Shown piece by piece: positions 1 to 6,570 of a DNA stretch of 10,213 nt. The DNA comes from Desulfobacterales bacterium (GTDB taxonomy: Bacteria; Desulfobacterota; Desulfobacteria; Desulfobacterales; RPRI01): the NCBI GenBank assembly GCA_030689795.1, contig JAUYEO010000034.1, positions 1 to 10,213 on the forward strand, read 5' to 3'. Under the pieces are notes generated by a model. The model was not told where the DNA came from, searched no databases, and saw nothing but the letters and a program-made list of their open reading frames with translations. Each line of letters opens with the position of its first letter. The first letter of the stretch is position 1. Both the position numbers and the translations under genes were made by a program.

Positions 1-50
1 AATGCAAATTCCTATACTATTAAATTTTCAAACCGTCAGGTTATACAAAT

Positions 51-3000
51 ATGCAAGGTATATCTTCTTCTTTCGTTCATCTTCATGTTCATACCCAGTA
101 CAGCCTCCTGGACGGAGCCATAAGAATCAATCATCTCCTCGACCGTGTGCGGGATTTCGGTATGGATGCTGTGGCTATAACGGACCACGGGAGCATGTTC
201 GGCGCCCTTGAATTTTATTTAAGGGCGGTTGAAGAGGATATAAAACCCGTCATAGGATGCGAATGCTATCTTGCCCCGCGAAAGCTTACGGACAAAACTC
301 CTCAGGACGCCAAGGGGGTTTCACATCTTATACTTCTTGCCGAAAACAATCAAGGCTACAGCAATTTATGCAAACTTGCATCAATCGCACAGTTAAAAGG
401 TTTTTACTATAAGCCGCGAATAGATAAAGATGTGCTCAGGGAATACTGCGGGGGCCTTATAGCCCTTTCTGCATGCCTGCATGGTGAAATTCCTGCGCTT
501 GCCGGCATGGGGAAAATCGCCGAAGCGGATGAGGCCGCGCGTTTCTATCAGGATCTGTTCGGGGAGAATAATTTTTTTCTCGAACTCCAGCATAACGGGA
601 TAGATATACAGAAGGAGATAAACGAAGCCCTCATCGACATGGGAAAGAGGCTTTCGATCCCCCTTGTCGCAACCAATGACTGCCACTACCTCGACAGGGA
701 GGATGCGAGGGCTCACGAGATTCTTCTGTGCGTCCAGACCGGTAAAACCGTCAAGGATTCGTCGCACTTTAAATTTGAGACAGATCAGCTTTATTTCAAA
801 TCCGGGGAGGAGATGAGCTCCTTTTTTGCCGGAACCCCCGATGCAATTGAAAATACGGGAAAGATAGCGGCAAGATGCAATCTCGATTTCGATTTCAATA
901 ATTATCATTTCCCGAAATTCAATACTTCCCCAGGCCAGACCGAAGAGGAGCTTCTCGATCATAAAGTAAGAGAAGGGTTTGAGAGGGTGCTGATTAAAAT
1001 AAAATCAAAAAATCCATCTTTGGATGAAGATTTATACAGAAAGCGCCTTGAGCATGAAATGTCGGTTCTTGTTTCAATGGACTTTTCCGGATATTTTCTT
1101 ATTGTAGCCGATTTTATTCAGTATGCCAGAGAAAACAATATTCCTGTCGGCCCCGGGAGGGGGTCTGCAGCGGGCAGTCTTGTTGCGTACTCGCTTGGAA
1201 TTACCGGTCTTGACCCTATCGAGCATGGACTGATCTTTGAGCGTTTTCTCAACCCGGCCCGTAAAAGCATGCCGGACATAGATGTTGATTTCTGCATAAA
1301 CGGACGTGACAGGGTATTGAAATATGTTGTCGACCGGTATGGTAAAGACCGGGTTTCCCAGATTATAACCTTCGGATCGATGAAGACGCGGGCGGTAATA
1401 AGAGATGTCGGGCGGGCTCTTGATATACCGCTTCGTGAAGTTGATGAAATAGCAAAGATGATCCCTGATGTTCTGAACATAAGCCTTGATGAGGCATTAA
1501 AACAGGAGCCTAGACTGAATGAGCTGGCCGGGCAGAAGCCGGAGATTGCGGAGCTGATAGGCATATGCAGGACGCTTGAAGGGTTGCCGCGCCATGCATC
1601 CACTCATGCCGCAGGCGTTGTCATAGCCGACAAACCGCTTGATGAGTACCTTCCTCTTTACAAGGGCAAAAACGACGAACTTGTAACCCAGTATGACATG
1701 AAACGGGTTGAAAAGATAGGGCTTATAAAATTTGATTTTCTGGGGCTTCGCAACCTAACCGTTATAGCAAACACACTCTCTTTGATTTCAAAACAGGGGA
1801 TGACTCCCCCCGATATGGAAAAACTCGCCCTTGATGATCCGGGCACATACCGTCTCCTTTCTGCAGGCGATACGACCGGGGTATTCCAGCTTGAAAGCAA
1901 AGGGATGAAGGACCTTCTGAAAAGGGTTATACCTGAAAACTTCGATGACATAACCGCTCTTGTCGCTCTCTACAGGCCCGGTCCCATAGAAAGCGGGATG
2001 ATAGACGATTACGTGGAAAGAAAACACGGGCGGCGATCTGTCGAATATCCCGTTCCGGAACTGGAGCCTATCCTGAAGGAGACTTACGGGGTTATTGTCT
2101 ACCAGGAGCAGGTAATGAAGATCGCCGGCGTTCTGGCCGGATATTCGATGGCTGAAGCCGATGATCTCCGCAAAGCGATGGGCAAGAAGATCGCAGAGAT
2201 CATGGCGGCGCAGAGAGAGCGTTTTGTGAGCGGAGCGATTGCAAACGGCGTGCATAAAGCAGAGGCTGACAAACTTTTTTCCCTCATCGACAAATTCGGC
2301 GGTTACGGGTTCAACAAGTCTCACAGCGCGGCATACGCTCTTATTGCGTACCAGACCGCGTTTTTAAAGGCGCATTATCCGGTTGAGTTCATGGCCTCGC
2401 TTTTAACCAGTGAAATGAATTCCACCGACAGCGTGGTGAAATTCATAGCCGAATGCGGCAGTCAAGGAATACCCGTTCTTCCCCCCGATATAAATGAAAG
2501 CGAAAGAGAATTTGCCGTAAACGGCACGAAAATAAGATTCGGCCTTGTGGCAGTTAAGAATGTCGGCGAGGGGGCAATTGAGGCGGTTATCGCGGCAAGA
2601 AAGGAGAAAAAGTTTTCTTCCCTGTTTGATTTTTGCGAACGCGTTGATCTGAAAAAAGTAAACAAGCGCGTCATAGAGAGTCTCATAAAGTGCGGCGCCT
2701 TCGATTCGACAGGCGATTATCGCTCAAGGATGGCGGCTTCTCTGGATGATTCCGTTGAATACGGACAGAGGGTTCAGAGGGAAAAAACAAGTTCTCAGAT
2801 AGGCCTGTTCGGAGCTGCAAAGGAAAATGAAACCGCCCGGGATCTTCCACGCATGCCTGAAATAGAAGAATGGGAAGAGAAGGAGCTCCTTGCCTTTGAA
2901 AAGGAATATCTCGGTTTTTATATAACGGGTCACCCGCTGAATAAGTACGAAGAGCTCCTTTCCAAATTCACGAATGCCGATTCTCTTACTATTAAAGATA

Positions 3001-3572
3001 TGAAGGATGGCGAAATTGCAAGATTCGGAGGAATAATAATAAATTCGAGAATTATTCAAACAAGGAAAGGTGATACGATGGCGTACGTCGTAACCGAAGA
3101 TATGCACGGGAGCATTGAAACCACCATTTTCCCTTCCGTTTATTCCTCGGTCGGCGAACTCCTTGCCGGTGAGAGGCCTGTCATTGTCCAGGGCAGGATT
3201 CAGAAGGATGAAAAATTGCTGAAGGTGCTTGCAGAGACCCTGGTTCCTCTTGAAAAGGCCGAAGAGATGTGGACTGCCGAAATACATTTCAACATTGATG
3301 CAACGGTGTCTGACAGGAAAACCTTGCTGAAACTTAAAGAGATTTTGATGCGCCATCCGGGTGTGACGAAAGGGTTTATTCATTTAAGAAATCCGGGTAA
3401 AACGGATGTGGTAATAGCTCTTCCCGATAACATGAAATTAAAACCCGGTATTCCGCTTACAAGGGAAGTAAACGAATTTCTGGGGTACGGGGCCGTTTTC
3501 GCAGTTTGCGCACCGGTCGAAAATCATATGAGGAAAAACAATAATTTTCACAGAAAAAACGGAAAGGTTTAA
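51..3572 (+). CDS. dnaE: DNA polymerase III alpha subunit (replicative polymerase)
   Basis: Catalytic subunit of the bacterial replicase, which extends primers at the fork within the Pol III holoenzyme. The 1173 residues match the usual DnaE length. An N-terminal PHP domain (about 8-215) carries HVH at 12-14, TDH ending at His46, Glu71, His92, Cys142 and DCH at 210-212. The polymerase core shows GPGRGSAAGS at 367-376, PDIDVDF at 408-414 (Asp411 and Asp413 correspond to the E. coli catalytic pair D401/D403) and KFDFLGL, with Asp562 as the probable third catalytic aspartate. A helix-hairpin-helix region (VKNVGEG, about 835-841), a clamp-binding-like QIGLF at 916-920 and an OB-fold (about 990-1070) follow. 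The start at 51 is chosen because PHP homology begins by residue 8; a weak AGG lies about 10 bases upstream. It is complete. The next gene follows after 7 bases, so co-transcription is likely, although in many relatives the neighbour is accA (family knowledge). Confidence 0.98.
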   Translation: MQGISSSFVHLHVHTQYSLLDGAIRINHLLDRVRDFGMDAVAITDHGSMFGALEFYLRAVEEDIKPVIGCECYLAPRKLTDKTPQDAKGVSHLILLAENNQGYSNLCKLASIAQLKGFYYKPRIDKDVLREYCGGLIALSACLHGEIPALAGMGKIAEADEAARFYQDLFGENNFFLELQHNGIDIQKEINEALIDMGKRLSIPLVATNDCHYLDREDARAHEILLCVQTGKTVKDSSHFKFETDQLYFKSGEEMSSFFAGTPDAIENTGKIAARCNLDFDFNNYHFPKFNTSPGQTEEELLDHKVREGFERVLIKIKSKNPSLDEDLYRKRLEHEMSVLVSMDFSGYFLIVADFIQYARENNIPVGPGRGSAAGSLVAYSLGITGLDPIEHGLIFERFLNPARKSMPDIDVDFCINGRDRVLKYVVDRYGKDRVSQIITFGSMKTRAVIRDVGRALDIPLREVDEIAKMIPDVLNISLDEALKQEPRLNELAGQKPEIAELIGICRTLEGLPRHASTHAAGVVIADKPLDEYLPLYKGKNDELVTQYDMKRVEKIGLIKFDFLGLRNLTVIANTLSLISKQGMTPPDMEKLALDDPGTYRLLSAGDTTGVFQLESKGMKDLLKRVIPENFDDITALVALYRPGPIESGMIDDYVERKHGRRSVEYPVPELEPILKETYGVIVYQEQVMKIAGVLAGYSMAEADDLRKAMGKKIAEIMAAQRERFVSGAIANGVHKAEADKLFSLIDKFGGYGFNKSHSAAYALIAYQTAFLKAHYPVEFMASLLTSEMNSTDSVVKFIAECGSQGIPVLPPDINESEREFAVNGTKIRFGLVAVKNVGEGAIEAVIAARKEKKFSSLFDFCERVDLKKVNKRVIESLIKCGAFDSTGDYRSRMAASLDDSVEYGQRVQREKTSSQIGLFGAAKENETARDLPRMPEIEEWEEKELLAFEKEYLGFYITGHPLNKYEELLSKFTNADSLTIKDMKDGEIARFGGIIINSRIIQTRKGDTMAYVVTEDMHGSIETTIFPSVYSSVGELLAGERPVIVQGRIQKDEKLLKVLAETLVPLEKAEEMWTAEIHFNIDATVSDRKTLLKLKEILMRHPGVTKGFIHLRNPGKTDVVIALPDNMKLKPGIPLTREVNEFLGYGAVFAVCAPVENHMRKNNNFHRKNGKV

Positions 3573-3579
3573 AAGCGAT

Positions 3580-4950
3580 ATGCCTGAAGCAAAATACAGT
3601 ATATACCCTGTTCTTCTTGCAGGCGGAACAGGGACCCGTCTCTGGCCGGTTTCAAGGGAGCTTTACCCGAAACAGCTTGTAAGGTTCATCGGCGATTATT
3701 CTCTTGTCCAGAGCACCATAAAGAGGCTTGAGCCCGTTCTTGATATCGGCAAGGTAAGAATAGTCTGCGCGAAAGAGCATTTCCACGAAACCGCAAGGCA
3801 TATGGAAGGAATAGGTGTCAGCTCAAACGGCAAGATCATATGCGAACCGTGCGGGAGAAATACTGCGCCTGCCGTTTTGCTTGCCCTCCTCGATATCCTG
3901 AAAACTGAAAAGGATGCGATCATATGCGTGTTCCCAGCCGACCATGTAATAAAAAACATATCGCTTTTTCACGACAGGCTTAAGTCGGCCATAAAACTTG
4001 CCGAGGAAGGCTACATTGTCACATTCGGCATAAAACCCCATTACCCTGAAACCGGATACGGTTACATAGAGGGAGGCAGGGCGGTCTCATCGGGCGGATG
4101 CCTTATTAAAAGATTTGTCGAAAAGCCGGACAGGGAAACTGCTGAACGGTATATCAGTGCCGGAAATTTTTACTGGAACAGCGGCATGTTCGCATTCAGG
4201 GCCGGCGTCATGCTTGAGGAATTCCAGAAATATCAGTCCGCGCTTTATGAAATAATGGCAAAAATTGTATCAGGGAAAAGACATCTTACAAAACGAAACT
4301 ATGAGAAGCTCGATAATATCTCCTTTGATGTGGCAATAATGGAGAGGACAAAAAAAGGGGTGGTTCTTCCTTCCGATTTCGGGTGGAGCGATATCGGTTC
4401 CTGGAAATCGCTCTATGACTTTCTCCCAAAAGATGAAAAGAACAATGTCATAGACGGTGATGTGGTGGCGGAGAATACTGAAAACTGCTTTATCATGGGA
4501 CGTCAGAGGCTTATAGCCGTAAATAGCCTTGAAAACATGGTCGTTGTCGAGACCCCCGACTCGGTTTTTGTTTCAGATATGGAAAACAGCAGGGATGTCA
4601 GGAATATCGTAGCACAGCTCAAGCAGAAAAAACGGAAGGAATACCAGCAGCACAGGACGATCCATTACCAGTGGGGGAGTCTCACCCTGCTTGAGCAAAA
4701 AGACGACTTCACGGTTACAAGTCTTGTCATATATCCCGGTTCGTTATATAAAATGAAAAACTCGCATGACAGTATAAAGCAGATTATCGCGGTTTCCGGC
4801 GCGGTGAAGGTTGGATCAGGGAAAAGAGTGCGCCGTCTTGTCAGGGGGAAGGCCGTCGTGATTTCAGCAAACGGCTTTATTCCGATCATGAATCAGGGAA
4901 GTGAGCCGGCCGAAGTTATTTGCGTTGAGATGGGACGCAAGAGGAAGTAA
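3580..4950 (+). CDS. manC: Mannose-1-phosphate guanylyltransferase with degenerate C-terminal isomerase cupin
   Basis: Makes GDP-mannose from mannose-1-phosphate and GTP in the cytoplasm, a precursor for polysaccharide and deoxy-sugar synthesis. The nucleotidyltransferase half (about 8-345) is intact: LLAGGTGTRLWPVSR at 12-26 with KQ at 31-32, FPADH at 118-122, FVEKP at 179-183, NSGMF at 200-204 and GWSDIGSW at 268-275. The C-terminal part (about 355-456) aligns by eye with the type II phosphomannose isomerase cupin of ManC/AlgA/XanB proteins (IHYQWG for RPWG, YPGS at 385-388, VSGAVKV at 405-411, NQGSEPAEVICVEMG near the end). The metal-binding QxHxHRxEHW motif is replaced by residues 391-400 (KMKNSHDSIK), and the later IPxGxxHR motif also lacks its His. 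I infer guanylyltransferase activity without isomerase activity. Its 456 residues are slightly short for bifunctional members. A purine stretch GGAAAGG ends 12 bases before ATG, inside the dnaE end, so translation may be coupled to dnaE. Confidence 0.93.
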   Translation: MPEAKYSIYPVLLAGGTGTRLWPVSRELYPKQLVRFIGDYSLVQSTIKRLEPVLDIGKVRIVCAKEHFHETARHMEGIGVSSNGKIICEPCGRNTAPAVLLALLDILKTEKDAIICVFPADHVIKNISLFHDRLKSAIKLAEEGYIVTFGIKPHYPETGYGYIEGGRAVSSGGCLIKRFVEKPDRETAERYISAGNFYWNSGMFAFRAGVMLEEFQKYQSALYEIMAKIVSGKRHLTKRNYEKLDNISFDVAIMERTKKGVVLPSDFGWSDIGSWKSLYDFLPKDEKNNVIDGDVVAENTENCFIMGRQRLIAVNSLENMVVVETPDSVFVSDMENSRDVRNIVAQLKQKKRKEYQQHRTIHYQWGSLTLLEQKDDFTVTSLVIYPGSLYKMKNSHDSIKQIIAVSGAVKVGSGKRVRRLVRGKAVVISANGFIPIMNQGSEPAEVICVEMGRKRK

Positions 4951-5131
4951 AAAGTGAAAAGTGAAAGAAAAAAAAGGATTCGAGGGGTCAAGGGTTAAAG
5001 GGATTAGAAACAGAATATCCAATATCGTATAGCGGACATAGTCTCTGGTTTATGGTCTCTGGTTTAACCAGAAACTACAAACCAGAAACCAATATCTTGC
5101 AACCTGCAACTCAAATCTTGCAACTTACTGA
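4951..5131. repeat. Degenerate in-register heptanucleotide repeat tract
   Basis: The gap between the guanylyltransferase and the aminotransferase is not random sequence. Cut into 7-base units from the first base after the stop codon, neighbouring or alternate units resemble one another in one register throughout: AAAGTGA at 4951 and 4958, GGTCAAG and GGTTAAA at 4986 and 4993, AATATCC and AATATCG at 5014 and 5021, TCTCTGG at 5042 and 5056, AGAAACT, ACAAACC and AGAAACC at 5070, 5077 and 5084, and TGCAACC or TGCAACT at 5098, 5105 and 5119. Several heptamer families thus follow one another without loss of phase over about 26 units. No coding frame or promoter is evident. Whether it is structural, regulatory or a by-product of slippage cannot be told from the sequence. 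Confidence 0.8.
5042..5088. repeat. Inverted repeat within the heptad tract
   Basis: Arms at 5042-5064 and 5066-5088 are complementary at 19 of 23 positions around a central T at 5065 (core GGTTTAACC). The left arm is made of TCTCTGG and TTTATGG units; the right arm is built mostly of AGAAAC and ACAAAC units, which are near-complements of these. A transcript could form a long imperfect hairpin between the two sugar genes. No T-run follows it, so a classical terminator is not supported. Confidence 0.7.
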
Positions 5132-5135
5132 AACC

Positions 5136-5140
5136 GGGAG
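5136..5140 (+). promoter_or_regulatory. Shine-Dalgarno site of the aminotransferase gene
   Basis: GGGAG lies 9 bases before the ATG at 5150, just after the heptad tract fades out. It supports this ATG as the start, together with the family-typical N-terminus (VPLLDLKAQY). Confidence 0.6.
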
Positions 5141-5149
5141 CCGTTAATT

Positions 5150-6286
5150 ATGAAAGTACCTCTTCTTGATTTAAAGGCGCAGTATAAAACAATTAAAGAT
5201 GAAATTTTGGATGTGACTGCCGGCATATTCGAAAGCCAGTATTTTATCCTCGGGCCGCATGTAGAGAAACTCGAAAAGGAGATAGCGGAGTACTGCTGTG
5301 TAAAATATGCGCTTGGCGTATCGTCGGGAACCGACGCGCTCCTTATTGCGCTTATGGCTGCAGGAATAGGCCCGGGAGACAGTGTTATCACCACGCCGTA
5401 TACTTTTTTTGCAACCGCCGGCTCGATTGCACGTGTCGGGGCAAAACCGATATTTGCCGATATTGACCCTGATACCTATAATCTTTCGCCGGAAAAAATA
5501 TCGGAGATTGTCTGTTCAATGAAAGCCGCCGAACGCGCGCGTCTTAAGGCGATAATGCCGGTGCATCTTTACGGGCAGTGCGCGGATATGGATCCTATCC
5601 TTGATATTGCCAAAAAGTTCAATCTTCTTGTGATAGAAGACGCGGCACAGGCCATAGGTTCCGAGTATAAAGGGCGACGGGCCGGCTCGATGGGCAGTTT
5701 CGGCTGTTTTTCTTTTTTCCCTTCGAAAAACCTCGGCGCTTTCGGGGACGGCGGCATAGTGACCGTGAAAGCGGCCGCCTTTTATGAAAAACTTCATATA
5801 CTGCGGGTTCACGGTTCTCATCCGAAATACTATCACAGGTATATAGGCGGCAACTTCAGGCTTGACGCTATCCAGGCTGCGATTGTTTCGGTCAAGCTGA
5901 AGCATCTTGACGGCTGGACCGGGGCGCGGCAGAAGAACGCACAAAGATACGCAAAGCTCTTTGAGGAAGCGGGCCTTGATAAAAAGATAAAGCTCCCGGT
6001 TCAGAAAGAGGGCCGGCATATATACAATCAGTTTGTAATAGAAGTTCCGGAAAAGAGGGATGACTTAAGAGACCATTTAAACAATGCCGGAATAGGAAAC
6101 GAGGTTTATTACCCTGTTCCGCTTCATCTTCAGGAATGTTTTGCATACCTTGGATACAGGAAAGGAGATATGCCTGTTTCCGAGCATGCAGCCCTGCAGA
6201 CCATTGCATTGCCCATTTACCCGGAGCTTACGGAAGATATGCAGGCCTATGTGGTGGAAAAAATAAGAGAATTCTATATGACGTGA
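5150..6286 (+). CDS. DegT/DnrJ/EryC1/StrS-family PLP-dependent sugar aminotransferase
   Basis: Transfers an amino group, normally from glutamate, to the keto carbon of a nucleotide-linked sugar, giving amino sugars for O-antigen, capsule or other surface glycans. The 378 residues are the usual family length and nothing is missing. Family marks are PLLDLKAQY at 4-12, SSGTDAL at 58-64 (phosphate-binding side of PLP), PVHLYGQCADMDPI at 137-150, IEDAAQA at 162-168 (Asp164 pairs with the pyridine nitrogen), SFFPSKNLGAFGDGG at 188-202 with Lys193 as the probable Schiff-base lysine, and GGNFRLDAIQAA at 233-244. By eye it most resembles the WbpE/WlbC type that aminates UDP-3-keto-glucuronate sugars, but FdtB/QdtB-type enzymes share these motifs, so no substrate or symbol is assigned. 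The neighbouring guanylyltransferase supports a glycan role. Degenerate heptad DNA flanks the gene on both sides. Confidence 0.93.
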   Translation: MKVPLLDLKAQYKTIKDEILDVTAGIFESQYFILGPHVEKLEKEIAEYCCVKYALGVSSGTDALLIALMAAGIGPGDSVITTPYTFFATAGSIARVGAKPIFADIDPDTYNLSPEKISEIVCSMKAAERARLKAIMPVHLYGQCADMDPILDIAKKFNLLVIEDAAQAIGSEYKGRRAGSMGSFGCFSFFPSKNLGAFGDGGIVTVKAAAFYEKLHILRVHGSHPKYYHRYIGGNFRLDAIQAAIVSVKLKHLDGWTGARQKNAQRYAKLFEEAGLDKKIKLPVQKEGRHIYNQFVIEVPEKRDDLRDHLNNAGIGNEVYYPVPLHLQECFAYLGYRKGDMPVSEHAALQTIALPIYPELTEDMQAYVVEKIREFYMT

Positions 6287-6370
6287 ATGGTGTGAAAGGG
6301 TCAAAGGCACAACGCGAATTTCGAACATCGAATATCAAAGTACGAAGTCCGAATATCGAAGTCCGAACCA
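6287..6370. repeat. Heptanucleotide repeat array, core unit CGAANNN
   Basis: Directly after the aminotransferase stop codon the DNA again falls into 7-base units. Eight consecutive units from 6315 to 6370 begin CGAA, with a single exception (CAAA at 6336), giving 31 of 32 matches over the four fixed positions, while the last three bases vary (TTT, CAT, TAT, GTA, GTC, TAT, GTC, CCA). Four looser units in the same register (GAAAGGG, TCAAAGG and neighbours) fill 6287-6314. The arrangement matches the 4951-5131 tract in unit length and in starting at the stop codon, so both probably belong to one class of intergenic DNA. Confidence 0.85.
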
Positions 6371-6498
6371 AAGACCGGTTATAACTACCAGTACCGGTGA
6401 TCCTGATATCTGGAATCTTACCCTGCAAGTCGCAAAATGAATTAAATTTCCGGGAAAGGTGTTTCACATACTTTAAGAGTCTCTTTTGAGAATTGGTT
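6371..6498. other. Gene-free stretch between the heptad array and the uup leader hairpin
   Basis: No coding frame is supported here. The heptad pattern may continue weakly to about 6419 (GATCCTG, ATATCTG, GAATCTT from 6399). Two ACCGGT palindromes sit at 6374-6379 and 6393-6398, and a small TCTC-TTTT-GAGA hairpin at 6480-6491. A strong promoter is not visible. Codon habits differ on the two sides of this stretch, so a join between DNA of different history may lie in it. Confidence 0.5.
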
Positions 6499-6525
6499 GG
6501 CATTGTGATCTTTGATTACAATGCC
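6499..6525 (+). promoter_or_regulatory. Stem-loop in the leader of uup
   Basis: Arms 6499-6510 (GGCATTGTGATC) and 6514-6525 (GATTACAATGCC) pair over 12 positions with one G-U wobble and enclose a TTT loop. It lies 45 bases before the preferred uup start. No T-run follows, so it is a weak candidate for a factor-independent terminator. A leader or attenuator element, or an mRNA-stabilising hairpin, are alternatives. A poor promoter-like pair (TTGCAT at 6533, TTTAAA at 6556, 17-base spacing) lies just downstream and would give a nearly leaderless transcript excluding the hairpin. Confidence 0.55.
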
Positions 6526-6570
6526 GTAAACTTTGCATCGCAATTGTTACTGGTCTTTAAATGGGTTGAT

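Noticed and set aside
2724..3383. Long open frame on the minus strand inside dnaE (219 codons)
   Set aside because: It is antisense to well-conserved dnaE sequence, shows no family motif, and is best explained as a shadow frame of dnaE's codon use.
5042..5088. Imperfect palindrome as a factor-independent terminator of the manC transcript
   Set aside because: Its stem is AT-rich with several mismatches and no T-run follows.
6315..6370. CGAANNN array as a CRISPR
   Set aside because: Units are 7 bases with no longer repeat and spacer structure, and no cas gene is nearby.
6493..6570. TTG start giving uup a 26-residue N-terminal extension
   Set aside because: The extension runs through a 12-bp hairpin and lacks a ribosome-binding site, and Uup homology begins exactly at the ATG at 6571.
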